From: Streptosporangium sp. NBC_01756
GTDB lineage: Bacteria; Actinomycetota; Actinomycetes; Streptosporangiales; Streptosporangiaceae
DNA: 64,000 nt
NCBI RefSeq assembly: GCF_035917975.1
Contig: NZ_CP109130.1
Location: 5,146,001-5,210,000 of the forward strand
Reading direction: 5' to 3'
Shown here: positions 16,371 through 25,579 of the stretch, piece by piece
How positions within the stretch are numbered: the stretch's first letter is position 1
How the letters are laid out: the number at the start of each line of letters is the position of its first letter
Made by a program: the position numbers and the translations under genes
Notes under the pieces: generated by a model
Told to the model about the DNA's origin: nothing
What the model saw: only the letters and a program-made list of their open reading frames with translations
The model's database searches: none

Positions 16371-17171
16371 GTGTCTGACACGTCTGGCGATCACCTGCCG
16401 ACTTCCGAGACCGCCGAGGTCCTGGTCGAGGTCGACGACGGTGTCGCCGTCATCACCATCAACCGCCCCCGGGCGAAGAACGCCGTCAACGGCGCGGTCG
16501 CCCGGGGCATCGCCGCCGCGCTGGACGAGTTGGAGGAGCGCAAGGACGTCTCCGCCTACGTCCTCACCGGAGCCGGCGGCACCTTCTGCGCCGGCATGGA
16601 CCTGAAGGGCTTCCTGACCGGCGATATGCCCGTCGTCAAGGGAAGAGGGTTCGGCGGCGTCGTCGAGGCGCCGCCGAAGAAGCCGATCATCGCCGCGGTC
16701 GAGGGCTACGCCCTGGCCGGCGGCTGCGAGCTGGCGCTGGCCTGCGACATCGTCATCGCCGCCGAGTCGGCCACGTTCGGGCTGCCCGAGCCCAAGCGGG
16801 GCCTGGTCGCGGGGGCGGGCGGCATCATGCGGCTGCCGCGGCGCATCCCTTACCACATCGCGATGGAGATCGCCCTGACCGGCGACCACTTCCCGGCCTC
16901 CCGGCTGCACGAGGTGGGTCTGGTCAACCACGTCACGCCCACCGGCGAGGCACTGGCCAAGGCGCTCGAACTCGCGAAGCGGATCGCGGCGAACGCCCCG
17001 CTGGCGCTCGCCGCGACCAAGCGCGTGATCGTCGAGTCCGCCGACTGGGACAGGGACGAGATGTTCGCCAGACAGGGTGAGATCATCAACCCGGTGTTCG
17101 GCTCCAAGGACGCCATGGAGGGGGCGGCGGCCTTCGCCGAGAAGCGCGCCCCGCAGTGGAGAGGCGAGTAG
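16371..17171 (+). CDS. Enoyl-CoA hydratase/isomerase (crotonase family)
   Basis: A 266-residue crotonase-fold enzyme. VAVITINRPRAKNAVN opens the fold. The oxyanion-hole residues lie in GTFCAGMDLKGF and in ALAGGCELALACD. FGLPEPKRGLVAGAGGIMRL is the catalytic loop, with Glu at the position of the first catalytic Glu, while the second acidic residue is less clear. This form is often annotated crotonase/enoyl-CoA hydratase. GTG 16371 has AGGAG six bases upstream, formed across the stop of the preceding SDR. Operon with that dehydrogenase supports a beta-oxidation role; the exact acyl chain is unknown. Confidence 0.9.
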   Translation: MSDTSGDHLPTSETAEVLVEVDDGVAVITINRPRAKNAVNGAVARGIAAALDELEERKDVSAYVLTGAGGTFCAGMDLKGFLTGDMPVVKGRGFGGVVEAPPKKPIIAAVEGYALAGGCELALACDIVIAAESATFGLPEPKRGLVAGAGGIMRLPRRIPYHIAMEIALTGDHFPASRLHEVGLVNHVTPTGEALAKALELAKRIAANAPLALAATKRVIVESADWDRDEMFARQGEIINPVFGSKDAMEGAAAFAEKRAPQWRGE

Positions 17172-17200
17172 CCGTTTCCCTGAGCGGGAGCCGCTCCCGG

Positions 17201-17238
17201 GCGGTCCACCTCGCAAAGGGCGGTCCACCTCGCAAAGG
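17201..17238. repeat. 19-bp tandem repeat x2 after the crotonase gene
   Basis: GCGGTCCACCTCGCAAAGG occurs twice in direct contact, 30 bp after the crotonase stop. The core GGGCGGTCCAC also occurs behind the thiolase gene near 62861-62871. Confidence 0.9.
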
Positions 17239-17321
17239 CGGGCCGCTTCGGAAGGGAACAGGGGAGCACCGTCGTTCCCGTGACCGGGATCGCCTCGGTG
17301 GCCCCGGTGGTGACAGGTTGG

Positions 17322-17357
17322 GTGCCGGACGTGATTCCGTATGGACACGTCCGGCAC
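17322..17357. terminator. Perfect 12-bp hairpin upstream of the insertion element
   Basis: Arms GTGCCGGACGTG (17322-17333) and CACGTCCGGCAC (17346-17357) enclose 12 bases. It lies about 150 bp after the crotonase stop and about 90 bp before the insertion element end. A terminator is likely; no gene is seen in 17239-17450. Confidence 0.5.
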
Positions 17358-17449
17358 ATTCATGGCCAAGAGTGCGTACGGTAAAGGTGTGGACGAGTGC
17401 GGCGGGGGCACTTGCCGTCCACGCGACCGCTCCGATGGCCAGGAGAGTG

Positions 17450-17573
17450 CTTGACTTCCTCCCCACGGCTGAAGCCGGGGGATTCCCACCCTCGCAGGTG
17501 GGGTTTCCTGCTTCACCGCCAGCCGCCCGCCAGGCTCGCGCCCTTGAGGTCTTACACCGGCTCCACAGGCGTT
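17450..17573 (-). ncRNA. Predicted omega-RNA (right-end RNA) of the TnpB element
   Basis: TnpB nucleases use a guide RNA made from the 3' end of the tnpB transcript and the right end of the element. Here 124 bases follow the tnpB stop and end, on the minus strand, in a hairpin (CCCCCGGCT/AGCCGTGGGG) and GAGGAAGTCAAG. The RNA scaffold probably also includes the last part of tnpB. The guide would be the flanking host sequence just below 17450 (minus strand CACTCTCCTGGCCATCGG). Assignment rests on family knowledge, not on expression data. Confidence 0.5.
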
Positions 17574-18713
17574 TCACCTCTCCGCCAGCCCGGCGGCGAG
17601 GATGTTCTTCGCCGCGTTCACGTCCCGATCGTGGGTCGCGCCGCAGGCGCACACCCATTCCCGGACGTTCAACGGCAGGGATGGCTGCAGGGTGCCGCAG
17701 GCCGAGCACAGTTTGGAGGAGGGAAACCACCGGTCGACGACCACCAGCTCCCGCCCGTACCAGGCGGCCTTGTACTCCAGCATGATCCGCACCTCCCGCC
17801 AGGAGGCGTCGGAGATGGCGCGGGCCAAGCGGTGGTTCTTCACCAGATTGCGCACGGTGAGGTCCTCGATCGCGATCACTTGGTTCTCGCGGACGATCGA
17901 GGTGGTGAGCTTGTGCAGATGGTCACGCCTGCGGTCGGTGATCCGGGCATGCACCCGCGCGACCCGCACCCGCGCCTTGACCCGGTTCTTCGAGCCTTTC
18001 TCTTTGCGGGCCAGCGCGCGCTGCGCACGGGCCAGCCGGTTGCGCTCAGCGCGTTCGGGGCGGGGGTTGGCGACCTTGCCCGCCGTATCGGTGAGGCCGG
18101 GGATCGGCCGCGACAAGGTGAGCAGGGAGCTGATCCCGGCATCGATACCGACCACATCCTCCACCGGGTCCAGCGGGCGGATCGTGTCCTGGCACAAGAG
18201 GGACACGAACCACCGCCCGGCCGCGTCCTTCGACACGGTCACGGTGGACGGCTCGACCCCGTCGGGCAGCGGGCGCGACCACGCGATGTCCAGCGGGCCG
18301 CCCATCTTCGCCAGGGTCAGGCGCCCGTCGCGCCAGGTGAACGCCGAGCGGGTGTACTCAGCCGCCGCCCGGGACTTCTTCCGGGACTTGAACACCGGGT
18401 ACCTGGCGCGTCTGGCGAAGAAGTTCGTGAACGCCGCCTGCAGGTGGCGCAAGACCTGCTGCAGCGGCACCGACGACACCGCACCCAGGAACGCCAGTTC
18501 CTCGGTGCGTTTCCACGCGGTCAGCGCGGCCGACGACTCTTCGTAGGAGACCCGGCGTCCTTCTGTGTGGGCGCGGGTGCGCTCTTCGAGGGCCTTGTTG
18601 TAGACCAGGCGGGCGCAGCCGAACGTCCGGGCAAGCTGCTCGGCCTGCTCAGGGGTCGGGTAGAAGCGGTACTTGAAGGATCGCTGCACGCGCTGCGCCA
18701 TGGCGCCCATCAT
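17574..18713 (-). CDS. tnpB: RNA-guided nuclease TnpB (IS605 OrfB family)
   Basis: A 379-residue TnpB of usual length. The RuvC-like active site looks intact: Asp191 (VVGIDAGISSLL), Glu283 (VIAIEDLTV) and Asp364 (THDRDVNAAKN). Four cysteines form the zinc finger between the last two motifs (C336, C339, C355, C357 in CSACG and CACG). The N-terminus RSFKYRFYPTPEQAEQLART is the family wedge/REC start. Start codons at 18713, 18710 and 18701 are all possible; none has a strong ribosome site, and 18701 (MAQRVQRSFKYRF) fits the family best. The enzyme, with its omega-RNA, would cut DNA at the donor site and help keep the element in place. Confidence 0.93.
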   Translation of the reverse strand: MMGAMAQRVQRSFKYRFYPTPEQAEQLARTFGCARLVYNKALEERTRAHTEGRRVSYEESSAALTAWKRTEELAFLGAVSSVPLQQVLRHLQAAFTNFFARRARYPVFKSRKKSRAAAEYTRSAFTWRDGRLTLAKMGGPLDIAWSRPLPDGVEPSTVTVSKDAAGRWFVSLLCQDTIRPLDPVEDVVGIDAGISSLLTLSRPIPGLTDTAGKVANPRPERAERNRLARAQRALARKEKGSKNRVKARVRVARVHARITDRRRDHLHKLTTSIVRENQVIAIEDLTVRNLVKNHRLARAISDASWREVRIMLEYKAAWYGRELVVVDRWFPSSKLCSACGTLQPSLPLNVREWVCACGATHDRDVNAAKNILAAGLAER

Positions 18714-18823
18714 CGCGCGGTACGGCCGGTGCCGTACGCGTGTTCGAGAAAATCCCGTGCGGCGCTGTGCCGCGTTTCCTCCCCAGGGCTGAAGCCCGGG
18801 GTCTCCACGCTCAAGGAGATGCG

Positions 18824-19471
18824 ATGAACGACTACGCGACCCGGACCACTCCGACGAAGCGGTCCGCCGGCGCGCTTTTCAAACGCAGGGCCGGCAACCT
18901 GGTGGCCGGTGCCGCGGGGGCCGCGATGCTCATCATCGTCCTGGTCGCCGGTATGTGGGTCATCGAGGTCGCCGACTACGTGATGCCCGCCGACTTCGAC
19001 TCCTACGGAATCCGGTCGTGGAACCCCGAAGGCCTGACCGGCATCTTCCTCGCCCCGTTCCTGCACGCGGGCTTCGGCCACCTGATGGCCAACTCGCTGC
19101 CGCTGCTGATCCTCGGCTTCCTCGCCGCGCTGCGCGGGATCGGCCGCTTCCTGGCCGCCAGCCTGATCATCATCGTGGTCAGCGGCCTGGGGGTCTGGTT
19201 CACCAGCTCGCCGACCACCGTCACGGTCGGCGCGAGCGGGCTGGTGTTCGGCTACTTCGGCTTCGTCGTCGCCCGCGGCCTGTTCGACCACCGGGCCCTG
19301 GACATCCTGATCGGCATCGGTGTCGCGGTGGCTTACTACTCGATCATCTGGGGTGTGCTGCCGGGTGAGGCCGGCATCTCCTGGCAGGGGCACCTGTTCG
19401 GGCTGATCGGCGGGATCGTGGCGGCCTGGGTGCTGCGCCGCAGGCGTCAGGCCGCCGCCGCCGCCCCTTGA
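18824..19471 (+). CDS. Rhomboid-family intramembrane serine protease
   Basis: A 215-residue membrane protease with about six helices. The catalytic Ser is in TVGASGLVFGYFG (GxSx) and the catalytic His in WQGHLFGLIGG. The oxyanion-stabilising HAGFGHLMANS (HxxxN) is in helix 2. The site lies within the membrane and cleaves helix-destabilised substrates. ATG 18824 has AAGGAG five bases upstream. The left end of the TnpB element stops just before this ribosome site, so the native promoter was probably cut off and expression may now depend on the element. The two-component genes follow 24 bp later on the same strand. Confidence 0.93.
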   Translation: MNDYATRTTPTKRSAGALFKRRAGNLVAGAAGAAMLIIVLVAGMWVIEVADYVMPADFDSYGIRSWNPEGLTGIFLAPFLHAGFGHLMANSLPLLILGFLAALRGIGRFLAASLIIIVVSGLGVWFTSSPTTVTVGASGLVFGYFGFVVARGLFDHRALDILIGIGVAVAYYSIIWGVLPGEAGISWQGHLFGLIGGIVAAWVLRRRRQAAAAAP

Positions 19472-19495
19472 GCCGCCGGACGCTAACGTCTCAGG

Positions 19496-20662
19496 GTGAA
19501 CACGCGGACGGCCCTGGAGGCACTCTCCCTGCGCCCATCGGCCTTCCTGCGCTCCTCGTGGCCATGGAGGTCGCTGGCGTATCTGGCGGGGAGCGTCCTG
19601 CCCGGCGCCTTCCTCGGACTGGTCGCGATGGCCGTCTCCCTCCTGGAACCGGTGCCGGCCCGGGTGATCGCCGGGCTGGCCGCCCTCATCGCGGTGCTCT
19701 CGCCGGCGGCCGGGTTCGAGCGGTGGCGGTTACGGCTGGTGGACGCCGTTCCGGTCTCCGAGACGCCTGACGGGCGGTGGCGGGGGATCGGCCTGGCCGT
19801 CGCCTCGCTCCTGGCGCTGTGGTGGATCGACCTGATGATGGTCGGCCTCACCGTCGGCGGTCCCGTCCTGCTGATCCTGTCGCCCGTCGTGCAGCCGATG
19901 GCGGCGGAGGCGCCGTTCCAGACGCTGGCCGTCTCCGTCGGGGGTGTGCTCCTGCTCCCGGTGGCCGTCTACACCTTCACCGCCTGGGCGGGTGCGCGCG
20001 GGGTGATGGTCAGGAGCCTGCTCGCCTCCCGCGACACGGAGCTGGACGAGGTGGTGCGGTCGCGGGCCAGGCTCGTGGACGCGTTCGAGATGGAACGGCG
20101 CAGGATCGAGCGGGACCTGCACGACGGTGCCCAGCAGCGGCTCGTCGCGCTCTCCATGAAGGTGGGGCTGGTCAGGCTCGACCTGCCGCCCGATTCACCT
20201 GCCGGAGAGCGGCTGGCGCAGGCTCACGAGGAGGCCATGCGGGCGCTGACCGAGCTGCGGGAGCTGGTCCGCGGCGTGCACGCGCAGGTGCTCACCGACC
20301 GCGGCCTCGCCGCCGCCGTCCGTGACGTGGCGGGGCGGTCTCCGGTCGCCGTGGAAGTGGACGTCTCCCTGGACGACCGGTTGCCCACGGCCGTGGAGGT
20401 GGCCGCCTTCTACGTCGTCTCCGAGGCGTTGGCGAACGTCGCCAAGCACAGCCGGGCGAGCCGGGCTGTTGTGCGTGGCCGGCTCACCGGCCGGACACTG
20501 CTCCTGGAGATCCGTGACGACGGTGAAGGCGGTGCGGATCCGTCGAAGGGCACGGGACTGACCGGGCTGGCCGACCGGCTCGCGGTGGTGGACGGCAGAA
20601 TGTCGCTGTCCAGTCCGGCAGGCGGGCCGACGTCGATGCGAGTGGAGATCCCGTGCGCGTAG
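19496..20662 (+). CDS. Sensor histidine kinase (HisKA_3, NarL-type system)
   Basis: A 388-residue membrane kinase. Four hydrophobic segments occupy residues 20-165. A coiled-coil linker leads to the phosphoacceptor His209 in [18 protein letters not shown], the HisKA_3 motif. The ATPase domain shows [13 protein letters not shown] (N box), RDDGEGGAD (G1) and [16 protein letters not shown] (G2). With little extracellular part it is a membrane-sensing kinase of the LiaS/DesK type. GTG 19496 starts the frame. The gene overlaps the response regulator by 10 bp, so the two are made together. Confidence 0.92.
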   Translation: MNTRTALEALSLRPSAFLRSSWPWRSLAYLAGSVLPGAFLGLVAMAVSLLEPVPARVIAGLAALIAVLSPAAGFERWRLRLVDAVPVSETPDGRWRGIGLAVASLLALWWIDLMMVGLTVGGPVLLILSPVVQPMAAEAPFQTLAVSVGGVLLLPVAVYTFTAWAGARGVMVRSLLASRDTELDEVVRSRARLVDAFEMERRRIERDLHDGAQQRLVALSMKVGLVRLDLPPDSPAGERLAQAHEEAMRALTELRELVRGVHAQVLTDRGLAAAVRDVAGRSPVAVEVDVSLDDRLPTAVEVAAFYVVSEALANVAKHSRASRAVVRGRLTGRTLLLEIRDDGEGGADPSKGTGLTGLADRLAVVDGRMSLSSPAGGPTSMRVEIPCA

Positions 20663-21294
20663 TGATCGCCGAGGACGCCGTGCTCCTGCGGGAGGGGCTC
20701 GTCGGCCTGGTCGAACGGTTCGGGCACACGGTCGCGGCCTCGGTGGGCGACGCCGCCGCCCTCGTCGCCGCGGTGGAGGAGCACGCGCCCGACATCGTGG
20801 TGACCGACGTGCGGATGCCGCCAGGCTTCAGCGACGAGGGGCTGCGTGCCGCGCTCGCGCTGCGCCGGGCACATCCCGGCCTCGCCGTGCTGGTGCTGAG
20901 CCAGTATGTCGAGCAGACCTACGCCACCGAACTGCTGGACTCCGGACGCGGCGCGGGCATCGGCTATCTGCTGAAGGACCGGGTCGGGGCCGTGACCGAG
21001 TTCGCCGACGCGTTGACGCGGGTCGCCGGGGGCGACATGGTCATCGACCCCGAGGTGGTGCGCCAGCTGCTGAGCCGGCGCCGCGACCCGCTGGAGCGGC
21101 TCACGCCCAGGGAGCGTGAGGTGCTGGCACTCATCGCGGAGGGCCGGTCCAACGCCTCGATCGCCCGTGAGATCGTCGTCACCGACGCGGCGGTCGCCAA
21201 GCACATCGCGAACATCTTCGCCAAACTCGACCTGCCGCCCGCCGCCGACGGGCACCGCCGGGTCCTTGCCGTCCTCGCCTACCTGCGTGGCTGA
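20653..21294 (+). CDS. NarL/LuxR-type response regulator
   Basis: A 213-residue regulator. The receiver domain has the acidic pair in [13 protein letters not shown], the phosphoacceptor Asp52 in VVTDVRMPP, and Lys in YLLKDRVG. The LuxR helix-turn-helix is [20 protein letters not shown], then [23 protein letters not shown] 20653 lies inside the kinase gene (10-bp overlap). The last codons, [10 protein letters not shown], are duplicated downstream (see 21260-21354). Targets unknown; membrane stress is plausible from the kinase type. Confidence 0.95.
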   Translation: MRVVIAEDAVLLREGLVGLVERFGHTVAASVGDAAALVAAVEEHAPDIVVTDVRMPPGFSDEGLRAALALRRAHPGLAVLVLSQYVEQTYATELLDSGRGAGIGYLLKDRVGAVTEFADALTRVAGGDMVIDPEVVRQLLSRRRDPLERLTPREREVLALIAEGRSNASIAREIVVTDAAVAKHIANIFAKLDLPPAADGHRRVLAVLAYLRG

Positions 21295-21354
21295 GGTCCG
21301 GCCCGCGGGGTCCTCGCCGTCCTCGCCTACCTGCGCGGCCGACGTCCGGGCCGC
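21260..21354. repeat. 48-bp-period duplication of the response regulator 3' end
   Basis: The segment 21260-21306, which encodes the last residues and stop of the regulator, recurs at 21308-21354 with a few changes. The stop TGA of copy 1 is CGA in copy 2. The duplication keeps the reading frame (16 codons). Confidence 0.85.
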
Positions 21355-21447
21355 CGGCCTCCCGGCGCGGCATTAGTGCCAGGTCTACCTCGCATTCTCG
21401 CTCCAGCGCCCCTGTGCCGGCTGTGCCGCGCCGGTTGGATCGAAGGC

Positions 21448-22179
21448 ATGACGACGACTGAGCGCACATCGCCCGACTTCCGTTTTCCCGGCCGCCCGGC
21501 GGAGGGGGCCGGACTGGTTCTGGGCCCGGTGCTGATCCTCGCGGGGGTGCTGCTGCGGGTGGAGTTCGGGGATTTCTTCCCCGAACAGCTCGCGGCCTTC
21601 GCCGGGAGCCCCGTCCTGATGACCGCCTCCTACAGCGCCTTCGTCGCCGGAGTCGTCCTGCTCTGGCCCGCGGTCGCGGCCGTGACCCGGCGGATCGGGG
21701 CGTCGCACTCCGGCTGGGCCATGTGGGGCGGGGGACTGGTCACGGCGGGGCTGTTCGCCCGTGTCTTCCACGCGGGTGTGAACCACCTGGCCTTCCAGCT
21801 TGTGGACGTGCAGGGGCTGGAGGTCGCACAGCGGGCGGTGCGCGACCAGTACGGTGCGTTCCACGTCTTCCAGCCGCTCAACATCGCCGTCTTCTTCGGC
21901 TGGGTCGTGCTGGCCGTGGGTGCCTGGCGGGCCGGCGTGTTCGGTGCCGGCGTGACGGGCACGGCGCGGTGCGTCGCGCTCGGGCTCATGTCGGCCATGC
22001 CGCTCGGCGTCCTCAAGGGCACGGGCCCGATGTCGGTCCTCGCCGCGGCCGGCCTGTGCGTCGCGCTGGTGCCGCTCGGCGTCAGGGTGCTGAGGGACGG
22101 GCCCGCGCCCAGGTGGTGGGCCTACCCGCTGGCCGTGGCCGTGGGGGCGGGAGCCGTACTCCTCGGCACCCTGGGCTAG
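21448..22179 (+). CDS. Multi-pass membrane protein of unknown function
   Basis: A 243-residue protein with about seven hydrophobic helices, including GLVLGPVLILAGVLLRV, MTASYSAFVAGVVLLWPAV, VFFGWVVLAVGAWRAGV, and VLAAAGLCVALVPLGVRVL. A polar loop has FHAGVNHLAFQLVDVQGLEV, with His residues near the membrane surface. I do not recognise the family. ATG 21448 gives MTTTERTS; GAAGG is only one base upstream, so the ribosome site is poor. It follows the two-component genes on the same strand after about 150 bp and may be a target or a separate unit. Confidence 0.7.
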   Translation: MTTTERTSPDFRFPGRPAEGAGLVLGPVLILAGVLLRVEFGDFFPEQLAAFAGSPVLMTASYSAFVAGVVLLWPAVAAVTRRIGASHSGWAMWGGGLVTAGLFARVFHAGVNHLAFQLVDVQGLEVAQRAVRDQYGAFHVFQPLNIAVFFGWVVLAVGAWRAGVFGAGVTGTARCVALGLMSAMPLGVLKGTGPMSVLAAAGLCVALVPLGVRVLRDGPAPRWWAYPLAVAVGAGAVLLGTLG

Positions 22180-22348
22180 GTGTGATGACCGCAGAGGTTG
22201 AGTGCGCGGGTGACACGGGCTCGATGATGTTGAAATAGGGAAGGGCCTACGGGTTCGGTGTGGATCGCGACGTCTGCACCGGGCTCCCGGAGGCATTCGT
22301 GTCCCACCGCAACGCGCCGACCGGGGACGTCAGCCGGACCGCGGGCCG

Positions 22349-23149
22349 TCACAGGCCGGGGAAGACCTGGCGCAGGTCGTCCAGGGTGACGCCGGTGACG
22401 GTCACCGAGCCGGGGGTGTACCGGGGGTCCAGTCTGCCGGTGAGCAGGCGCAGCCACGCCTCAGCCGGGGCGGACAGGACGATGTCGGCCGGCTCGGTCA
22501 CCCGGCTGAAGCCGACGGTCTCCCCGAGAGTGAGACCGAGGGTCCGCTCGGGCTCTCTCGTCTCGACGCGGAGCGTGGTCTGCCGGGGGTCGAGGGCGTC
22601 GGGCTGGCCGATGAAGCCGACGAGGAAGTCGAGCGGCCCGGGGTAGAGGTCGGTCAGCGCCTCGACCGCGTCGGAGGCGACGGCGGCCCGGGGGTCGAAG
22701 GCGATCCGCACGTCCCAGGCGTGCAGGGCGGCCTCGTTCAGGCGCATCCCGGCGACCAGTGCGACGTCGGCGGGGTTCGGCAGGAAACCCAGTCTGATCT
22801 CCAGGCGCTCGCGGGTGCCGACGTCCAGGCTCTCGTAGGCGGCGACCAGCTCGGCGTCGGCCCCGGCGAAATCCGCGGCCTGCTCGGCGGGGCTCTTGGC
22901 GTTCCAGCGGTTCCACACCGCCTCGTTGAACTCCTGGCCGGGCGCGTCGTCACCGGCCAGCGCGGACCGCAGCGCCGCCAGGCCGATCTCCGCGCCGCTG
23001 CCGAGGTGGCTGAGCACCTGGGCGACGGTCCACTCCGACGACCCCGAGGGCCGGGCGAGGCCGTCGCCGTCCAGGCCGCTCACGAAGGCGGTCAGGTCGT
23101 CGTGGCCGGTACGCAGGGCCGCGATGGTCCGATCGGTGAGCGTGGTCAT
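22349..23149 (-). CDS. MDMPI-fold protein (maleylpyruvate isomerase N-terminal, TIGR03083-type)
   Basis: A 266-residue protein. The N-terminal DinB/MDMPI four-helix bundle has TGHDDLTAFVSGLDGDGLAR and then SEWTVAQVLSHLGSGAEIG, with the metal-binding His of the family. A second metal-ligand region is MRLNEAALHAWDVRIAFD. The C-terminal domain (from about residue 180) is an alpha/beta SCP2-like module ending in TLDDLRQVFPGL. In actinobacteria such proteins are linked to mycothiol-dependent chemistry, but most are of unknown substrate. ATG 23149 has GGAGGT six bases upstream. It is divergent from the UTRA gene at 23408. Confidence 0.85.
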   Translation of the reverse strand: MTTLTDRTIAALRTGHDDLTAFVSGLDGDGLARPSGSSEWTVAQVLSHLGSGAEIGLAALRSALAGDDAPGQEFNEAVWNRWNAKSPAEQAADFAGADAELVAAYESLDVGTRERLEIRLGFLPNPADVALVAGMRLNEAALHAWDVRIAFDPRAAVASDAVEALTDLYPGPLDFLVGFIGQPDALDPRQTTLRVETREPERTLGLTLGETVGFSRVTEPADIVLSAPAEAWLRLLTGRLDPRYTPGSVTVTGVTLDDLRQVFPGL

Positions 23150-23407
23150 GGAAGTACCTCCAGTGCGAAGGTTTCTCGGGGCCTTACGACAGGGCGGAAC
23201 CGCCTGCCCGGCATCCTCTCCCAGAACTACCCGCCACCACTCCGTTATCACGATTGTCGACTACTCACCGTCATCTTCCCCGGTGTGATCGGGACACGTC
23301 CTCGGCCGCCGCCCTGCCGCCCGCGTCCGGCCGCCCGGGGCCGCGGGGCCGGGTAGGGGCCGTTAAAGTCGGCCGGGACGACCGTTTTGACAGGGGGGCA
23401 GGGACCG

Positions 23408-24223
23408 GTGGACGAGAAGGCCCTGAAGGACATCGCCGCGATCGCCGATCCGGTCGAGCGTGCCGGGGCCATCGGCCGCGCGCTGGCCGGCCAGCGGGAG
23501 CTGGCCGGCGAACTCGCCCGCCTGCACCGTGAGGCCGTCGCCGAGGCGCGGGCCGCAGGGGGGCGTCAGGAGGTGATCGGGCGGTGGCCGGGAGGCGACC
23601 CGGGGAGAGGGGCTCAGGGAGAGGGAGCGGGCAGCACAGGCGCCGCGGGCGGCCTCGTGGAGCCGCTCCGGAGACCGCCCAGGGTGGTGGTCCGGCGGGC
23701 GCTGCCCACCGAGCCCGCCGTACGCGCGTCGGCGTCGCTGTTCATGACCGAGGCGGAGCGGCAGGGCATCCGTCCGGGCCGCCGCATGCTTTACGTCGGT
23801 TCCGAGCCGGCCTCCGGCCATGTCGCCGCCGCGCTGCGCGTCGAGCCCGGCACCGAGGTGCTGGCCCGCCGCAAGCTGCTGCTCGCCGACGACGTGCCGG
23901 TGCGGATCGCCACCAGCTACTTCCGGCTGGACGTCTTCGGTGACACGCCGCTCGCCGCCCCCGACTTCGTACGGCCCAGCCTGCAGGCCGGGATCGAGGC
24001 GCTCGGGCACCGCTTCGGCCACGCGGAGGAGCATCTCGTGGCCCGTCCGCCCACCGGCTTCGAGGCGGTGACCCTGGAGCTCGACCCCGGGGAGTGGGTG
24101 GTGCAGATCCTGCGGGCCGGCTACGGCGACGACGGCACCCCGGTCCACACACTGGAGACCGTCTGCGCGGCCTCCCGCCATGTCTTCCCCATCGCCCAGG
24201 TCACCGGGGCCGACGAGTTCTGA
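23408..24223 (+). CDS. UTRA-domain protein with degenerate helix-turn-helix N-terminus
   Basis: A 271-residue protein. The C-terminal UTRA effector domain is clear: GIRPGRRMLYVGSEPASGHV, VLARRKLLLADDVPVRIATS, and VQILRAGYGDDGTPVHTLET. The N-terminus is not a GntR wing but an actinobacterial helical segment (IADPVERAGAIGRALAGQR, then LHREAVAEARAAG). In relatives this leads into a sigma-4-like helix-turn-helix. Here that part reads RQEVIGRWPGGDPGRGAQGE, rich in Gly and Pro, and does not look able to form a recognition helix. GTG 23408 follows GGGGGG-CAGGG. The 3' end and terminator are repeated three times (24211-24334). Confidence 0.75.
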   Translation: MDEKALKDIAAIADPVERAGAIGRALAGQRELAGELARLHREAVAEARAAGGRQEVIGRWPGGDPGRGAQGEGAGSTGAAGGLVEPLRRPPRVVVRRALPTEPAVRASASLFMTEAERQGIRPGRRMLYVGSEPASGHVAAALRVEPGTEVLARRKLLLADDVPVRIATSYFRLDVFGDTPLAAPDFVRPSLQAGIEALGHRFGHAEEHLVARPPTGFEAVTLELDPGEWVVQILRAGYGDDGTPVHTLETVCAASRHVFPIAQVTGADEF

Positions 24224-24334
24224 CCGTGCCCCCGGGGACGGCTCTCGGGGGCGACGACTCTGACCATGCCCCCCGGGGACGGCTCGCAGGGGCGACGAGT
24301 TCTCGCCGTGCCCCCGGGGACGGCTCTCCGGGGG
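24211..24334. repeat. 41-bp repeat x3 spanning the UTRA gene stop
   Basis: Units at 24211-24251, 24252-24292 and 24293-24334 share the pattern CGACGAGTTCTGACC... through a GCCCCCGGGGACGGCTC core. Unit 1 contains the last three codons and stop of the UTRA gene. Confidence 0.88.
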
Positions 24335-24337
24335 CAC
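24308..24337. terminator. Terminator hairpin between convergent UTRA and serC genes
   Basis: GTGCCCCCGG (24308-24317) pairs perfectly with CCGGGGGCAC (24328-24337) around a 10-base loop. It is the third copy of the 41-bp repeat and lies 9 bp from the serC stop. Confidence 0.65.
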
Positions 24338-24346
24338 GGCGACGGG

Positions 24347-25465
<1,119 letters not shown>

Positions 25466-25532
25466 CTACTGAGCCTTCCGGTTGGTCCATCCCCAAGTCC
25501 GGATTGTGAGATGGGCGAGTCTGGAATGCGAA

Positions 25533-25567
25533 ACGGCTGTCGCGCGAGACATTCGCGCGACAGCCGT
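25533..25567 (-). terminator. Strong terminator of the citrate synthase gene
   Basis: A perfect 15-bp stem (25533-25547 with 25553-25567) has a 5-base loop and lies 12 bp after the citrate synthase stop. Confidence 0.85.
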
Positions 25568-25579
25568 ACAGGACACCGG

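Larger units (their letters stand above)
17450..18805 (-). mobile_element. IS200/IS605-type insertion element carrying only tnpB
   Basis: The element has a tnpB gene on the minus strand with no tnpA (Y1 transposase) beside it. Both ends hold nearly the same subterminal hairpin in the same orientation: 17455-17480 at the right end and 18776-18801 at the left end, identical at 24 of 26 positions. Both read TTCCTCCCCA, then a GGCTGAAGCC-type stem. This absence of inverted repeats fits single-strand transposition of this family. The left end abuts CTCAAGGAG, the ribosome site of the rhomboid gene. On the minus strand the bases before the left end are TTGAG, close to known TnpB target-adjacent motifs. 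Exact tips are uncertain by several bases. Confidence 0.8.

Noticed and set aside
17322..17357. Attachment site of a prophage or integrative element
   Set aside because: It is a simple hairpin with no integrase, tRNA or second copy in the window.
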